NCBI GenBank assembly: GCA_013306675.1
Contig: JABLUY010000132.1
Location: 1-64,000 of the forward strand
Origin: Thraustochytrium sp. TN22
Taxonomy: Eukaryota; Sar; Bigyra; Thraustochytrida; Thraustochytriidae
DNA length: 64,000 bases
Reading direction: 5' to 3'
Shown here: positions 30,101 to 38,363 of the stretch, piece by piece
Layout of the letters: the number at the start of each line of letters is the position of its first letter
Position numbering within the stretch: position 1 is the first letter of the stretch
Translations under genes and position numbers: made by a program
The notes under the pieces: model-generated
What the model was told of the DNA's origin: nothing
The model's input: only the letters and a program-made list of their open reading frames with translations
Database searches by the model: none

Positions 30101-31023
30101 CCATGCCAAACACCTCGGTGCGTGCTTTTGGCATTATGACCACACGCCGGTTCAACATTATGGTCGACTTCGACGCCATCGCCGACACCCCTTCGAACTG
30201 CTTGTGTGTCCCTGGGAGCGGCGTGTGTTGCGGTGCCAGGAGCCCCCACGCCGCAAAGACGGGCACGTACACCTACATGTGCTCCAAAGAGCTCAGCGCA
30301 AGACTATTAGATGGCATTCGCATGAATACCTCGGGCGCCGGACGCGGGCCCGCAACACCGGACGACCTCGTTCCGGACAAGATCCGAGGCAAGGTCAGTC
30401 CGCTGAGCCGCATCACCCTGAGCAGCTACGAGCCTGTGCTTCGGCGCGCGCTGCAGCGCCATCTCTCCATCCCGGCCAACGCGCGCTGGTACTGCTGGGC
30501 AAACCCGATGGAGTGCCTCGACTTTTCGCCGGAGGGGAGCCCGCGCGACTTTTACGACCCCTCGCTTGAAGCGATTGAGCGCTTCCTCCATTTCGGAGGC
30601 TACCTCTACTTTGACGAAAAGCGTCGTTTCATCTCCGCCTCTGCGCTTACCGTCGGCAACGCGCTCTGCTTCAACGGGCCCTTTGCCCTCGATCGTGCGA
30701 CCCTCGACCAGCTCCACGCCGACAAACGTTGGCACCCGGTCACCATCAAGGACCTCAAAGAGGTGCCAACGATCTACCCCGACGAGATCATGGACGTCGA
30801 GTTCTGCTACATTTTTACCAACGAGACTGTCCTGCCCTACAACCTGCGTCGCTGGGACAATGGCAGCTCACTCAACAGGCACGGCGGCTTCGCCTACCGC
30901 TACACGCCGAGGCGACGCGATGGCAGCGACACCCCACTCCAGAGTACCGTGTGCGGCTATTTCTTTGCCATTGCCGACGTCGAGGAGTCCTATCCCAGGC
31001 ACAATCAGGATGATGGGTACTAA
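27157..31023 (+). CDS. Large multi-pass membrane protein with leucine-rich repeats
   Basis: A 1288-residue single-exon protein. The N-terminal 130 residues are helical and acidic. A polytopic part follows at about 27600-28575, with hydrophobic stretches near WFFMSIWWAVSMSLW, FFVIASLW, ISIAFLGAAVLARLVIGL, VFLLDFPQIAIALIYY and VAWPFWLLGEVFVNIIFL. Then come cysteine-type LRRs at about 28834-29640 (RVLDLKGCQSVHDDLL, LRTLNLSFCANVTDAGL, LQALMLDDCAGITSDGV). The C-terminal 400 residues are an unrecognised globular part with RRFNIMVDFD and YLYFDEKRRFISASA. The frame is open to 26950, but MQGFSDLQ at 27157 fits the coding composition better. LRRs of this type occur in F-box/SCF substrate receptors; here no F-box is seen. 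Role unknown. Confidence 0.8.
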   Translation: MQGFSDLQRQAKDGSLEALDFLETQAGDSGLEAQGFSELQVRAIEEGNYVYDPTLVQALVDAGRRLANVDHYVHIPDSDYDQVEGKVIPRRIKQESAAMLLGDVEEFLLLMAKVQVKMEFLFDYHEIAHQRIWERKQEVGREQTYPGLMARIAERVAWFFMSIWWAVSMSLWPAHYRRWRERETHMWLPGRYKLPHTFAKRRRQRLYGSLFELMLELGSMSAKVFFVIASLWPLRQNGVAPHLALISIAFLGAAVLARLVIGLRSWSLVDWDDKRRVQKFIFGVLLGLIEPTSAYEFFIKRSFKVEEVVGQRIMGESGHDVVKDVIATQAKADYRTAKMVVYNTLPVFLLDFPQIAIALIYYQQHTHEQLSAAFYMTIVASTLAAFRQIFEARSLMSEIPFLRALIFLRHIILDPTKDNPSQQPLESFLRKDWQHRGGMAERGLCGCLCSIVAWPFWLLGEVFVNIIFLTVPMKWRASDRTLWTTFKDSLLPHLVTEHRPLTEVATSQKDPDTPRRGSIGRVLPHQGSSVKNFTPGSHILKETRFSNWLCGLMSNERLYKSIRVLDLKGCQSVHDDLLDLISSKCHNLRTLNLSFCANVTDAGLVHVQERCRSLQALMLDDCAGITSDGVTSLIAVCGPHLTVLSLRNLFQVDHTQVVLAAATHCYILREFYLDIDVHVEAAKLGGFALVELLKRAGATLRTLRLGNLSIDWSSSAQRRSLRRNSALGDQDAKRRSSRRGGALDQLYEVLTPNLRDIDIASGDINIIQHARCLRSLRLSGGLEISTIDPLLNFGGALESVTLKLSQLSWQDADRLWTALPFIRVMQVDNPAGLAEFHCFQLERQLDDYKSLSHGVQDSSDTATLTIADHVSQDYDPNALRDFILETLHQDARDKIPTAVRGAHLHRDVESMKKLAGVVKLVDFVRRARRRVALKQERPKDFAVWTELIGDREVAMGRYFLDDLLSKLQGDRLTSNVPRPAPAMPNTSVRAFGIMTTRRFNIMVDFDAIADTPSNCLCVPGSGVCCGARSPHAAKTGTYTYMCSKELSARLLDGIRMNTSGAGRGPATPDDLVPDKIRGKVSPLSRITLSSYEPVLRRALQRHLSIPANARWYCWANPMECLDFSPEGSPRDFYDPSLEAIERFLHFGGYLYFDEKRRFISASALTVGNALCFNGPFALDRATLDQLHADKRWHPVTIKDLKEVPTIYPDEIMDVEFCYIFTNETVLPYNLRRWDNGSSLNRHGGFAYRYTPRRRDGSDTPLQSTVCGYFFAIADVEESYPRHNQDDGY

Positions 31024-32048
31024 ACTTAAGAAGAGAAGATGACTGTGACCTTAATATCCGGGCCCGGGCCCAGGCTTACGCTGTTAACCGTGGGACTTGT
31101 TCGTGGAACTCTCAAAAGCACTTCACGGATGTGGCCTCTCACAGGAAAAATTTGCAATCGTGTCAATGACAGTGATCGTTCTATGGCATCATCCGGCTTC
31201 TCGGGCTAACGATGTGTGTATATCAAGGAGGTCCTCTGTGTCGCCTCGGCGTGAAGGAAGAGGTAAAGCCGCCTCACTTGTTGCTGCATTGGCCGCTTCA
31301 AGGCAGCCTTGGTGATGGCTGGCTCCGTCCGGAGTGGCTCGACGCGTGCGTGGACGTCGCCTGGCCCAGCTGGGTCAGCAGTTTCCGTGAGTGCAGTTCT
31401 TATGAGAACGTTGCCGTTCTGGAGCTTATCATTGATCCCGTCCTCGCTCGTGACCTTGGAATTGCTTGCGAGGACGAAATGGCCCCATCAAGGTCGTCGA
31501 GACGTGCATCACGCCACAAGAAGGAAGATCTAGTGCGAAGAACTCAACAAAGTACCTCTCCTGTGACTAACGCGGAGCCATGTCTACACTGCAGCGTCTG
31601 CGCTGTGCGAGACGTCCGTTCACGTCCGTTGCTCGAGACGGAAGACACCCTTCAGGATCAGCAACACAAGGTCAAGACGAGCGTCGCCTCCTACCACGAT
31701 CAACCCATGAGAACTGCCTCCTGTTGCGATCGGACCAATCTCGTTGGTGACCGACACAAGCCTAATGAGCCCTCTCTGTCTCACAGTCAGAAGTTCGAGC
31801 CTTATTCTGTTCCTGCTGTGGATCATGACTCGGATTTGATCCCCCAACACTGGTTCCGCGCGGGATCCGCGCGGGTTCCAGATCCGAAACCTAGCCGAGG
31901 TCCAAGTCAACCAAGTCAAACGCAGCTCGCGCCGCGGTTTGCGTACGCGGCATTGCAGGGCAGGCTCGCGCGTACCGCGGAGTCGCGCCAGGGCCGCCCG
32001 CGCCCGGCCTTGGTCGACTTTGCCGTTCGCAGGCGCTCGGCTGCCAAG
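31024..32048. other. Spacer upstream of SWEET with a long open frame
   Basis: About 1 kb of distinctly less GC-rich DNA. The SWEET frame stays open through it from 31212, which is long for such composition; see findings. No family is recognised and no promoter element is evident. Confidence 0.5.
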
Positions 32049-32816
32049 ATGGCGGCGCTCGAGGTGGGCGTGCCGGTCGGCGCCGCCAGCGGCGGTAGCA
32101 TCCTGGGCAGCGTGGCGCCCGACTCACCGCTTGGGCTAGCGCTGTCCACGTTGGGCCCGATGGCGGCCATCTCATGCTTCCTCATCCCGATCTCGACGGT
32201 GTTCAAGATCCGCAAGAACAGGTCCACGGGCGACCTGCCGCTGCTGCCGTTCCTGGCCATGGCCGTGCAGAGCGCGCTCTGGCTTGGCTATGGGCTCATG
32301 GTGCGGCAGCTGCCCATAATCGTGCCCAACATCGTGGGGGTCGTCATGGGCATGCTGTACACCGGCGCCTACCTGCAGTTTTACACGGGTGACAAGGGCA
32401 ACCTGCTGCCACAGCTCTACATCGCTGCGGGCATCCTCGGCACCATGGGGGCGTCCTCGCTCATCCTCTCTTCCGTGCAGAATATGCAGCTGCTTAGTTT
32501 GGTTGCTGCGTCGAGCAGCGTGTTCTTCGCGGCCTCGCCTCTCGCGGCGCTCTCCACGGTCTTTCGTAACCAGTCCACCGAGTCGATGCCGCTGCAGACC
32601 TCCTTCACGCTCTTCATGAACGGCTCACTTTGGTTCGGCTACGGCGCCCTCGTAACGGCGGACCCCACGGTGTACGTGCCGAACGGCTTGGCGGCGCTCG
32701 CCGGCGCCGCGCAGCTTGCCGTGCACTTGTTTTTTGCTCTCTATGGCCCCGGCGCCGGCGCAAAACGAGCGGCCGCGTATGAGCCCGTGCCGCAGGACGA
32801 CAAGTCGCTGGTGTAA
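32049..32816 (+). CDS. SWEET (MtN3/saliva) sugar transporter
   Basis: A 255-residue membrane protein with seven hydrophobic segments in a 3+1+3 layout. First MtN3 unit: PMAAISCFLIPISTVFKIRKNRSTGDLPLLPFLAM then SALWLGYGLMVRQLPIIVPNIVG. Second unit: AASPLAALSTVFRNQSTESMPLQTSFTLFMNGSLWFGYG and VYVPNGLA. Paired Pro residues and the N-x-x-G turn ending each unit are SWEET hallmarks. SWEETs move sugars by facilitated diffusion across plasma or organelle membranes. The ATG at 32049 starts just before the first helix and gives the family length. It is convergent with the DUF4833 gene, 181 bp apart. Confidence 0.93.
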   Translation: MAALEVGVPVGAASGGSILGSVAPDSPLGLALSTLGPMAAISCFLIPISTVFKIRKNRSTGDLPLLPFLAMAVQSALWLGYGLMVRQLPIIVPNIVGVVMGMLYTGAYLQFYTGDKGNLLPQLYIAAGILGTMGASSLILSSVQNMQLLSLVAASSSVFFAASPLAALSTVFRNQSTESMPLQTSFTLFMNGSLWFGYGALVTADPTVYVPNGLAALAGAAQLAVHLFFALYGPGAGAKRAAAYEPVPQDDKSLV

Positions 32817-32997
32817 TTCGTACAGGTTGTGGTGCTGTGGCTACCACCACGGTGCCGAATGGAATGGAAACGAAACTGTCTGGCTCTCTGGCTATCACGG
32901 TCGGTCTCAGGCTGTGTGTCATCATCATCAACATCAAGATTTTCGGCTGGTCGCCTTGTCTTCCGTCGCGCCCGCTTGGATGTATCCCTGCTCTTGC

Positions 32998-33510
32998 TTA
33001 GGCCATCTTGCGCTCGACCGAAAGGGCGCCGTCCGCGGCGCGGCCCTTGATGTCGATGTGCTTGACCTTGGGCACGCCCATGAAGTTGGTGGTGTTCTCT
33101 ACGAAGACGTGCAGCAGCTCCTTCGGGGAGCCCTCGATGTCCGTGGTGGCGTGCAGGCCCGCGTCATCCTGGTAGATGGTGATGGGCTTGGTCTTGAGCG
33201 CGGCCAGCGTCACAAGATGCTTGCCGCCCTCCGACTTGACCGTGTGGCCGTACGCCGTGTTGCGCTCGATCAGGGTCAGCCCCTCCTCCACGATGGGGTC
33301 GCGAGCGTACAGGATCCAGTACACCTTGATGGGGTCCTCCGCGTTCAGCTTGCCGTCCTCCGTCATGTTCGCCTCGTACACGACCGCGTTCGAGTTGTTG
33401 CTCCGCTCGATGTAGAACAGCACGTGCTTGCCGCAAAACGTCGCCTGCAGCGCCTCCGTCGTGGCGCCGGCCGGCATGGCGCCGGCGAACCGCTCCTGCG
33501 TGGTCGGCAT
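32998..33510 (-). CDS. DUF4833 family protein
   Basis: A 170-residue single-exon protein. Its core reads HVLFYIERSNNSNAVVYEANMTEDGKLN, then DPIKVYWILYARD and LTLIERNTAYGHTV, and later PKVKHIDIKG. This pattern (FYIxRSxNxNxVVYE and PIxVYWI) is typical of the DUF4833 family known from bacteria and protists. No signal peptide or membrane segment is seen, so it is probably cytosolic. No biochemical function is established. The start at 33510 is supported because upstream sequence becomes low-complexity. Confidence 0.82.
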   Translation of the reverse strand: MPTTQERFAGAMPAGATTEALQATFCGKHVLFYIERSNNSNAVVYEANMTEDGKLNAEDPIKVYWILYARDPIVEEGLTLIERNTAYGHTVKSEGGKHLVTLAALKTKPITIYQDDAGLHATTDIEGSPKELLHVFVENTTNFMGVPKVKHIDIKGRAADGALSVERKMA

Positions 33511-34538
33511 TGTTTCTTTTCTCCTCGCACCTGCTCCCTCTCTACTCAGGCTCTACTGCGCGCGCGCCGTCCCGTCTCGTCTCGTCAGCGCTCCCGTCCT
33601 GCTCCAGCCTGTCCCACCACCACGTGCCGCAGCTCCCCGCACACTTGCTGATCGCGCCAACCGCGGGAACCGCTCCTCCCGCCGCGCCGCCGCGCCGCGC
33701 CGCGCGGCGCCCCGGCGCTCCGGCGCGCCTCGCCTCGCCTCGCCTGGCCGCGCCGCGCCTCGCGCCTCGCCGCCGCCGCGCGCTGCGCCTCCCGCGCCGC
33801 GCGCGCGTTCGCCGGCCTCGGTTGGCACGACGTTCAAAATTCATCCCTCCCCGCCCGCCTGCTTGCTCCCCTGCGCCTCGCCTCGCCTCGCCTCGCCTCG
33901 CCGCCCCGCGCCAGCAGCCGGCCGCCGCGCCGGCCGGCCAGGCGCGCGGGGCGCGGGCGCGCGCACGGCCCTCTCGCCGCGCCGGCCGCCGCGCCGCGCG
34001 GGACGTACCTCGGTGCGGTCGCTCGGTCGTGATCGTGATCTGCGCTTCTGGTGCTTCTGCGAGCCTCACCGGTTCCAGCGGTGCCAGAGGTGCCAGCGCG
34101 GTGCCAGCGGTGCCAGGAGTGCCAGCGGCGGTGCCAGCGGTGCCAGGAGTGCCAGCGGCGGTGCCAGAGGTGCCAGAGGTGCCAGCACGGGTGCCAGAAG
34201 TGCCGGAAGCGCCAGAAGTGCCGGCGTGCCGGCGTGCCGGCGGCACGGGCCCGAGTCGCGACGACGCCGACGAGACGAGACGCTCGAGAAAGAAAGCAGA
34301 AAAGGAAAGCAAGTGGCGGAGCGCGCGCGCGGCGGGCGGCAGCGGCGGCGGCGGCGGCGGCGGCGGCGAGCGGCGAGCGAGCGGCCCGGCCGACCTGCCT
34401 GCGCGCGAGAGCGGCTGGGCGGCGGGCGGGGCGGATCGCGGGGCGGATCGGCGGATCGGAGCGCCGGCGCCGAGGGACGCCTGGTGCAGGCCGGCCCCCG
34501 CGGTGCAGCAGAGCGAGCGAGCGAGCGAGCGCGCAGCG
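33511..34538. promoter_or_regulatory. Divergent promoter region, DUF4833 and anamorsin
   Basis: A head-to-head spacer of about 1 kb with extreme GC content. It includes CGCCT repeats (about 33878-33902), a GTGCCAG minisatellite (34077-34245), (CGG)n near 34336-34370 and GAGC repeats just before the anamorsin start. Long frames through it are low-complexity and rejected as coding. Confidence 0.5.
34077..34245. repeat. GTGCCAGVG minisatellite
   Basis: Roughly 9-bp units of GGTGCCAGC, GAGTGCCAG and GAGGTGCCA type, with a higher-order unit of about 36 bp (GGTGCCAGGAGTGCCAGCGG seen twice). A plus frame reads it as a Val-Pro-Glu/Ala repeat. Confidence 0.85.
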
Positions 34539-35312
34539 ATGGAGGCCGCGACGATCGTGCTGGTGGTGGGCAAGGCGGAGGCCCTGAGCGCCGAGACCAA
34601 GGCGATGCTGGAGGGCAAGCGCGTGCTGGCCGTGCCGGACGCGGAGCTGGCGCGCGACGTGCTAAAGGAGGTGCAGTACTTTGACGCGGCCGTGCTGACC
34701 TCCGACGCCTGCGTGGACGGCGCGGCGGACGCGGCGCTGCGCCGGCTTCGCGCGGGCGCGACTGTGCTGGTGGATGGCGCCGAGGGGGACCGCGCCGTCT
34801 CCGTCAAGGGCGCGCTTCTCATGTGCGGTTTCGTCAACGCCGAGGACGTCGGTTCCTGCGTGCAGGCCGCCAAGCCCTCGTTCGAGTCCGCCGGCGTGCC
34901 CCTCAAGAAGAAGGACGCCGACAAGGCCGCGGTTTGGAAGCTCATGGCCAACGACCTCGATGAGGACCACGAGCTCGCGGACGAGGACGCGCTCCTCGCC
35001 GGCGACGTCGCACCTCCCAAGGCGTCCGAGGCGGCCGACTGCGGTCCGGGGGGACCCGAGGGCACCAAGAAGCGTGCCTGCAAGAACTGCTCGTGTGGCC
35101 TCAAGGAGATTCAGGAGGCCGAGGAGAAGGGCTCCGCCGTCACGGCCCAGCCCAACGCCTCGGCCTGTGGCAACTGCGCCAAGGGCGACGCCTTCCGCTG
35201 CGCTTCCTGCCCGTACCTCGGCCTGCCCACCTTTGAGAAGGGCACCAAGCCGCCCATTGAGGTCCGCGAGGATGGTACCAAGGTGCTCCTCAACGTCGGC
35301 AGCGACATTTAA
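34539..35312 (+). CDS. CIAPIN1: Anamorsin / Dre2, cytosolic Fe-S assembly factor
   Basis: A 257-residue protein. The N-terminal about 120 residues are a degenerate methyltransferase-like fold, then an acidic linker (DLDEDHELADEDALL) and the two conserved cysteine clusters. The first is CGPGGPEGTKKRACKNCSCG (a 2Fe-2S site ending C-x2-C-x-C). The second is C-x2-C-x7-C-x2-C with FRCASCPYLGLPTF. Dre2 receives electrons from Tah18/Ndor1 and feeds the cytosolic iron-sulfur assembly pathway. All eight cysteines expected for both clusters are present. The ATG at 34539 follows a GAGC repeat. It is convergent with the following gene. Confidence 0.94.
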   Translation: MEAATIVLVVGKAEALSAETKAMLEGKRVLAVPDAELARDVLKEVQYFDAAVLTSDACVDGAADAALRRLRAGATVLVDGAEGDRAVSVKGALLMCGFVNAEDVGSCVQAAKPSFESAGVPLKKKDADKAAVWKLMANDLDEDHELADEDALLAGDVAPPKASEAADCGPGGPEGTKKRACKNCSCGLKEIQEAEEKGSAVTAQPNASACGNCAKGDAFRCASCPYLGLPTFEKGTKPPIEVREDGTKVLLNVGSDI

Positions 35313-35642
35313 GAAGGACTGGAAGCTGCACGACTGCCGGCTGACACTTTGCGCGGTGCCGGGCCTCCGAGATGGTCGGTCAGCAGCCAAAGTGCACCGT
35401 CGGCCGCGACATTTCTAAAATCGTCGGCAGCGAGGTCTCCTTTTGATCGGCAGAGACGTGCAAGGAAGTAGCAGAGCTGGCCATCGCCTGCCGAGTGGAG
35501 TGTGAAGGACCATCGAATTTGTGATTTGCCCTTTTTCCTTGTTTTCTCACTCTCACCAGCTGGGATAGAGGGAGAGAGCCAAAGAGGAGACTAGCGAAAG
35601 ATCAAACGTTACGTTGGAATGATGATCTTCCAATTGAGCATC
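35313..35642. other. Convergent spacer after anamorsin
   Basis: 330 bp. Parts of the anamorsin 3' end recur just beyond its stop: AACGTCGGCAGCGA is echoed by AAAATCGTCGGCAGCGA near 35416-35432. Nothing else is recognised. Confidence 0.5.
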
Positions 35643-37607
35643 TCAGATCAAAAGCACGGACTTTTCCTTGACGGCACGCTCGCGTTGCAACTCAAGCTCA
35701 TCAATAGCATGCCGCAAATCCTCAATGATGGCCTTGGAGATGCGGTTGAGCACGACAATCTGCTGAAAGTGCGGCGCTCCCATGGGCACGTCCGTCAGGC
35801 TGCCGTAAAAGTCCGGCTTGAACAGATAATAGCGCAGCTCCTCCTCGCTGTTCTCCAAGATGTGGCCCAAGATGCGGTAGTTGCCCAGCATGAGCGCTTG
35901 CAGCAACCGGGCGTGCTGGTAGATGCGCACCGCGGCCGACCCGAGTGAGCGCGCCGGTGGGCCGCCGCGCGACTTGCGCTGCCGACCACGCGTCCCGTGC
36001 GCAGCCCGCCACGTCTCGATAAGCTCCACGAGGCGGCGCACAATTTTGACAAGCCCGTGTCGCGTGAACTCGGACCCCGCCCGGCTCAGCTGCGCGGCGA
36101 GCGTCTCCGAGACCACGGCTCGCGATCGGCCCTGCCACACGGCCAGCGTGATGACGTTGTCCAGCTCCAGTAGAACGGCCACCTGCAGCTCGGCAATGGC
36201 CCGCAGGAGGTCGCCGCCTCCACGAGCCGCCGCGATGGCGCCCGCCCCGCTGCGCTGCCCGTCACTGCCCGTGCCCGCCTCAGCGAAGTGATCGTCGAAG
36301 GCGTCGTCCGTGAGCGCCGCGGACGACCTACGGCGGCCTGCCGTACCCGAGGTCTGCGCGATCCTGTCTGCGTCTTTGTTGCGGGCTGCCGCCGTGATCT
36401 CGTCCTCCTTGTCCAACACCGCTCCCTCCACCTCATGCTGCTGCTCCTCCTCGTCCTCCTCCTCTTCCTCGTCTGAGGAGGAAGAGGAGGAGGAGGAATC
36501 CCCGTCTCCAGCACTGTCCCAGCGCCTCCCTTGGGAAGACGAGCGACGGCGCGCCGGCGAGCTCGCAGCACTGCCAAGGCTGCCGCGGCGCTCCAGGGAG
36601 TGGCGCCGTGCATGCGGCGAGCTCAAGGCGTCGGTTCGCTGGGCGTCGGACCGCGCCGCCTCGAGTCTGTGCAGCGCGCGCGCCACGCCACGCGCGTCGT
36701 ACTGGATGGTGACCGCCTGAAGTAGCTCCACAAAGGTCAGTGGTGCCGGTGTGAGCACGTTGCTGCGGTCTAGGACGGTCTGCGAGTTGAAGAGCATGCA
36801 GTGCATCACGCGCAGAATGGCGCGCACGTACTCGAGCTGGTGCGCGCGGCTCCCAAAGGAGACCTTGCCCCGCGCGAGCTGCACGCCGACCACCACGCCA
36901 GCGGCGACATCCGCCGCTGACGGCTTGGCGTCTTCGCCATCGCGGCCCGCGCCCCCGCGCGGAGGCAGACGGTTGGCCTGCAGCTCTTGCAGCAGGTGCT
37001 GCAGGAGCGCTGGCGTCGTGAAGAAGAGTCGCTTCAGCTCGCGGTCGTGGAGCGCCGCGTCCGCCAGCTCCTCGAGGCTGGCAATCACCTTGGCCGGGTG
37101 CGCGACCTGTCGCGTCATGATGTCGGCGGTAATCTCCGAGAAGAGCTCGTGCATGAGCGTCTGCGAGCCGTCCGGGTCCAGCTTGATCTCGATCGGGATG
37201 TTCAGGCACAGGCGCATCTGCAGGCTGAGCCAGGCGCTCTCGATCTGGTTCAGAAGCAGGCTGCCGGCCTCCCACGCCGCAAGCTCGATCGCCTGGCGCT
37301 TGCCGCCCTCCTCCAAGAAGGACACCTCGAAGTGCCGCACAGTCTTGTTGAGCTCATCCTCGGCAAAGATCTCCGAGCGCTTCTGCAGCGGCGTCACCGC
37401 GATGACGTCCTGCAGCAGAATCGGCTTGTGCGCGCCCTCGCCCGCCCACACGTTGCGCTTCGGCTCCTGCTTGCCCACGTCCAGCACGAAGAGCACCGCC
37501 TCCGTCAGCAGCACGATGCGGTGGAACTTTTTCGCCGACTTGTCATCCTCCTCGCCCTCCTGCACGATCTCCGCCGCCGCCTCGTAGTACCTCAGCGAGT
37601 CATACAC
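35643..37607 (-). CDS. Unrecognised 650-residue protein with acidic Ser/Glu linker; 5' end unresolved
   Basis: An open frame of about 654 codons. It begins in good coding sequence at VYDSLRYYEAAAEIVQEGEED without an ATG. The frame closes shortly upstream, so a small 5' exon is likely: CAG acceptors at about 37612-37630 are available and the first exon would lie toward 37680-37760, but I could not fix the join. The N-terminal third is helical (VLFVLDVGKQEPKRN, LNIPIEIKLDPDG, HPAKVIASLEELADAA). A Ser/Glu/Asp linker follows (SSSSSSSDEEEEEDEEE), then a helical C-terminal region with RIYQHARLLQALMLGNYRILGHIL and ELQRERAVKEKS. No family is recognised. It is convergent with anamorsin. Confidence 0.65.
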   Translation of the reverse strand: MYDSLRYYEAAAEIVQEGEEDDKSAKKFHRIVLLTEAVLFVLDVGKQEPKRNVWAGEGAHKPILLQDVIAVTPLQKRSEIFAEDELNKTVRHFEVSFLEEGGKRQAIELAAWEAGSLLLNQIESAWLSLQMRLCLNIPIEIKLDPDGSQTLMHELFSEITADIMTRQVAHPAKVIASLEELADAALHDRELKRLFFTTPALLQHLLQELQANRLPPRGGAGRDGEDAKPSAADVAAGVVVGVQLARGKVSFGSRAHQLEYVRAILRVMHCMLFNSQTVLDRSNVLTPAPLTFVELLQAVTIQYDARGVARALHRLEAARSDAQRTDALSSPHARRHSLERRGSLGSAASSPARRRSSSQGRRWDSAGDGDSSSSSSSSDEEEEEDEEEQQHEVEGAVLDKEDEITAAARNKDADRIAQTSGTAGRRRSSAALTDDAFDDHFAEAGTGSDGQRSGAGAIAAARGGGDLLRAIAELQVAVLLELDNVITLAVWQGRSRAVVSETLAAQLSRAGSEFTRHGLVKIVRRLVELIETWRAAHGTRGRQRKSRGGPPARSLGSAAVRIYQHARLLQALMLGNYRILGHILENSEEELRYYLFKPDFYGSLTDVPMGAPHFQQIVVLNRISKAIIEDLRHAIDELELQRERAVKEKSVLLI

Positions 37608-38363
37608 CCCGTCTCCCAGCGCCTGCTCGCCCGTCCTGCGTCAGCCATCGTCTTTCGCGCCCTCGCAGTCCCTTCCCAACCTACCCTGCGGAACCGGCCC
37701 GGGTCCACGAACCTGCCCTTGCGCACGCTCCTGCCCTGGTCCTCCGCGCGCAGCATCGCCCATCCGCGCGCCTCGCGACCTCCGACTGTGCAGCACTTCC
37801 TCAGACGGTCGCTCTCTCAGGCTGTGCCAGTGCGCCGCGGACTCGAAGACCGTGACCGCCGGTGTCCGTTAGACCAGTTGCGGCCCGAGGTGGGATCGAT
37901 CCGCCCGGCCGGCCTGGCGCCCGCCCAGGACCGGGCCTTCCTGCCTCGGGCCGCGCCGCTTCGGGGCGCCGCGCCGCCCGCCCGCGGAGCCCGCGAGCGG
38001 CGCGCGCCGGCGCCCGGCCGCCTCGAAGCGGGCGCGCCCTGCGCCGCACCGCCGCCGCCACTGCCGGGGCCACCCGGAAGAGCACCCGGAAAGCGTCCCA
38101 TCGCCAGTGGCAGCGCCGGTGGCCGCGGCGGGCGCGTGCCGAACGGCGGCGGCGGCGGCGACCAGTACGAGTTCGAGGCGGCGGAGCGGAGCCCGCGCCG
38201 GGCGACCTGGACGGCCGGGCGGCTTGGCGCGGCGCGGCTTGGCGCGGCGCGGCTGCGCGCGGCTCGGCGCGGCGCGGCGTGGGGCGGGCCCTGGGCGCTG
38301 GGCGGCGCGAGCCGGCGCGAGAGGCGGTGGGACGCGGGACACAACGGCGACGCGGGCGCCGAC
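37608..38363. promoter_or_regulatory. Divergent region upstream of the sulfotransferase
   Basis: About 750 bp, probably holding a small 5' exon of the minus-strand gene near 37680-37760 and the promoters of both genes. It includes GGCTTGGCGCGGCGC repeats near 38219-38275. No other gene is supported. Confidence 0.5.

Noticed and set aside
33510-34538. In-frame upstream extension of anamorsin
   Set aside because: Low-complexity Arg/Pro/Val-Pro repeats from spacer DNA; family length is met by the start at 34539.
36987-38363. Long upstream extension of the sulfotransferase frame
   Set aside because: It runs antisense through the 35.6-37.6 kb gene and then GC-rich spacer; the anchor-containing start at 38364 fits the family.
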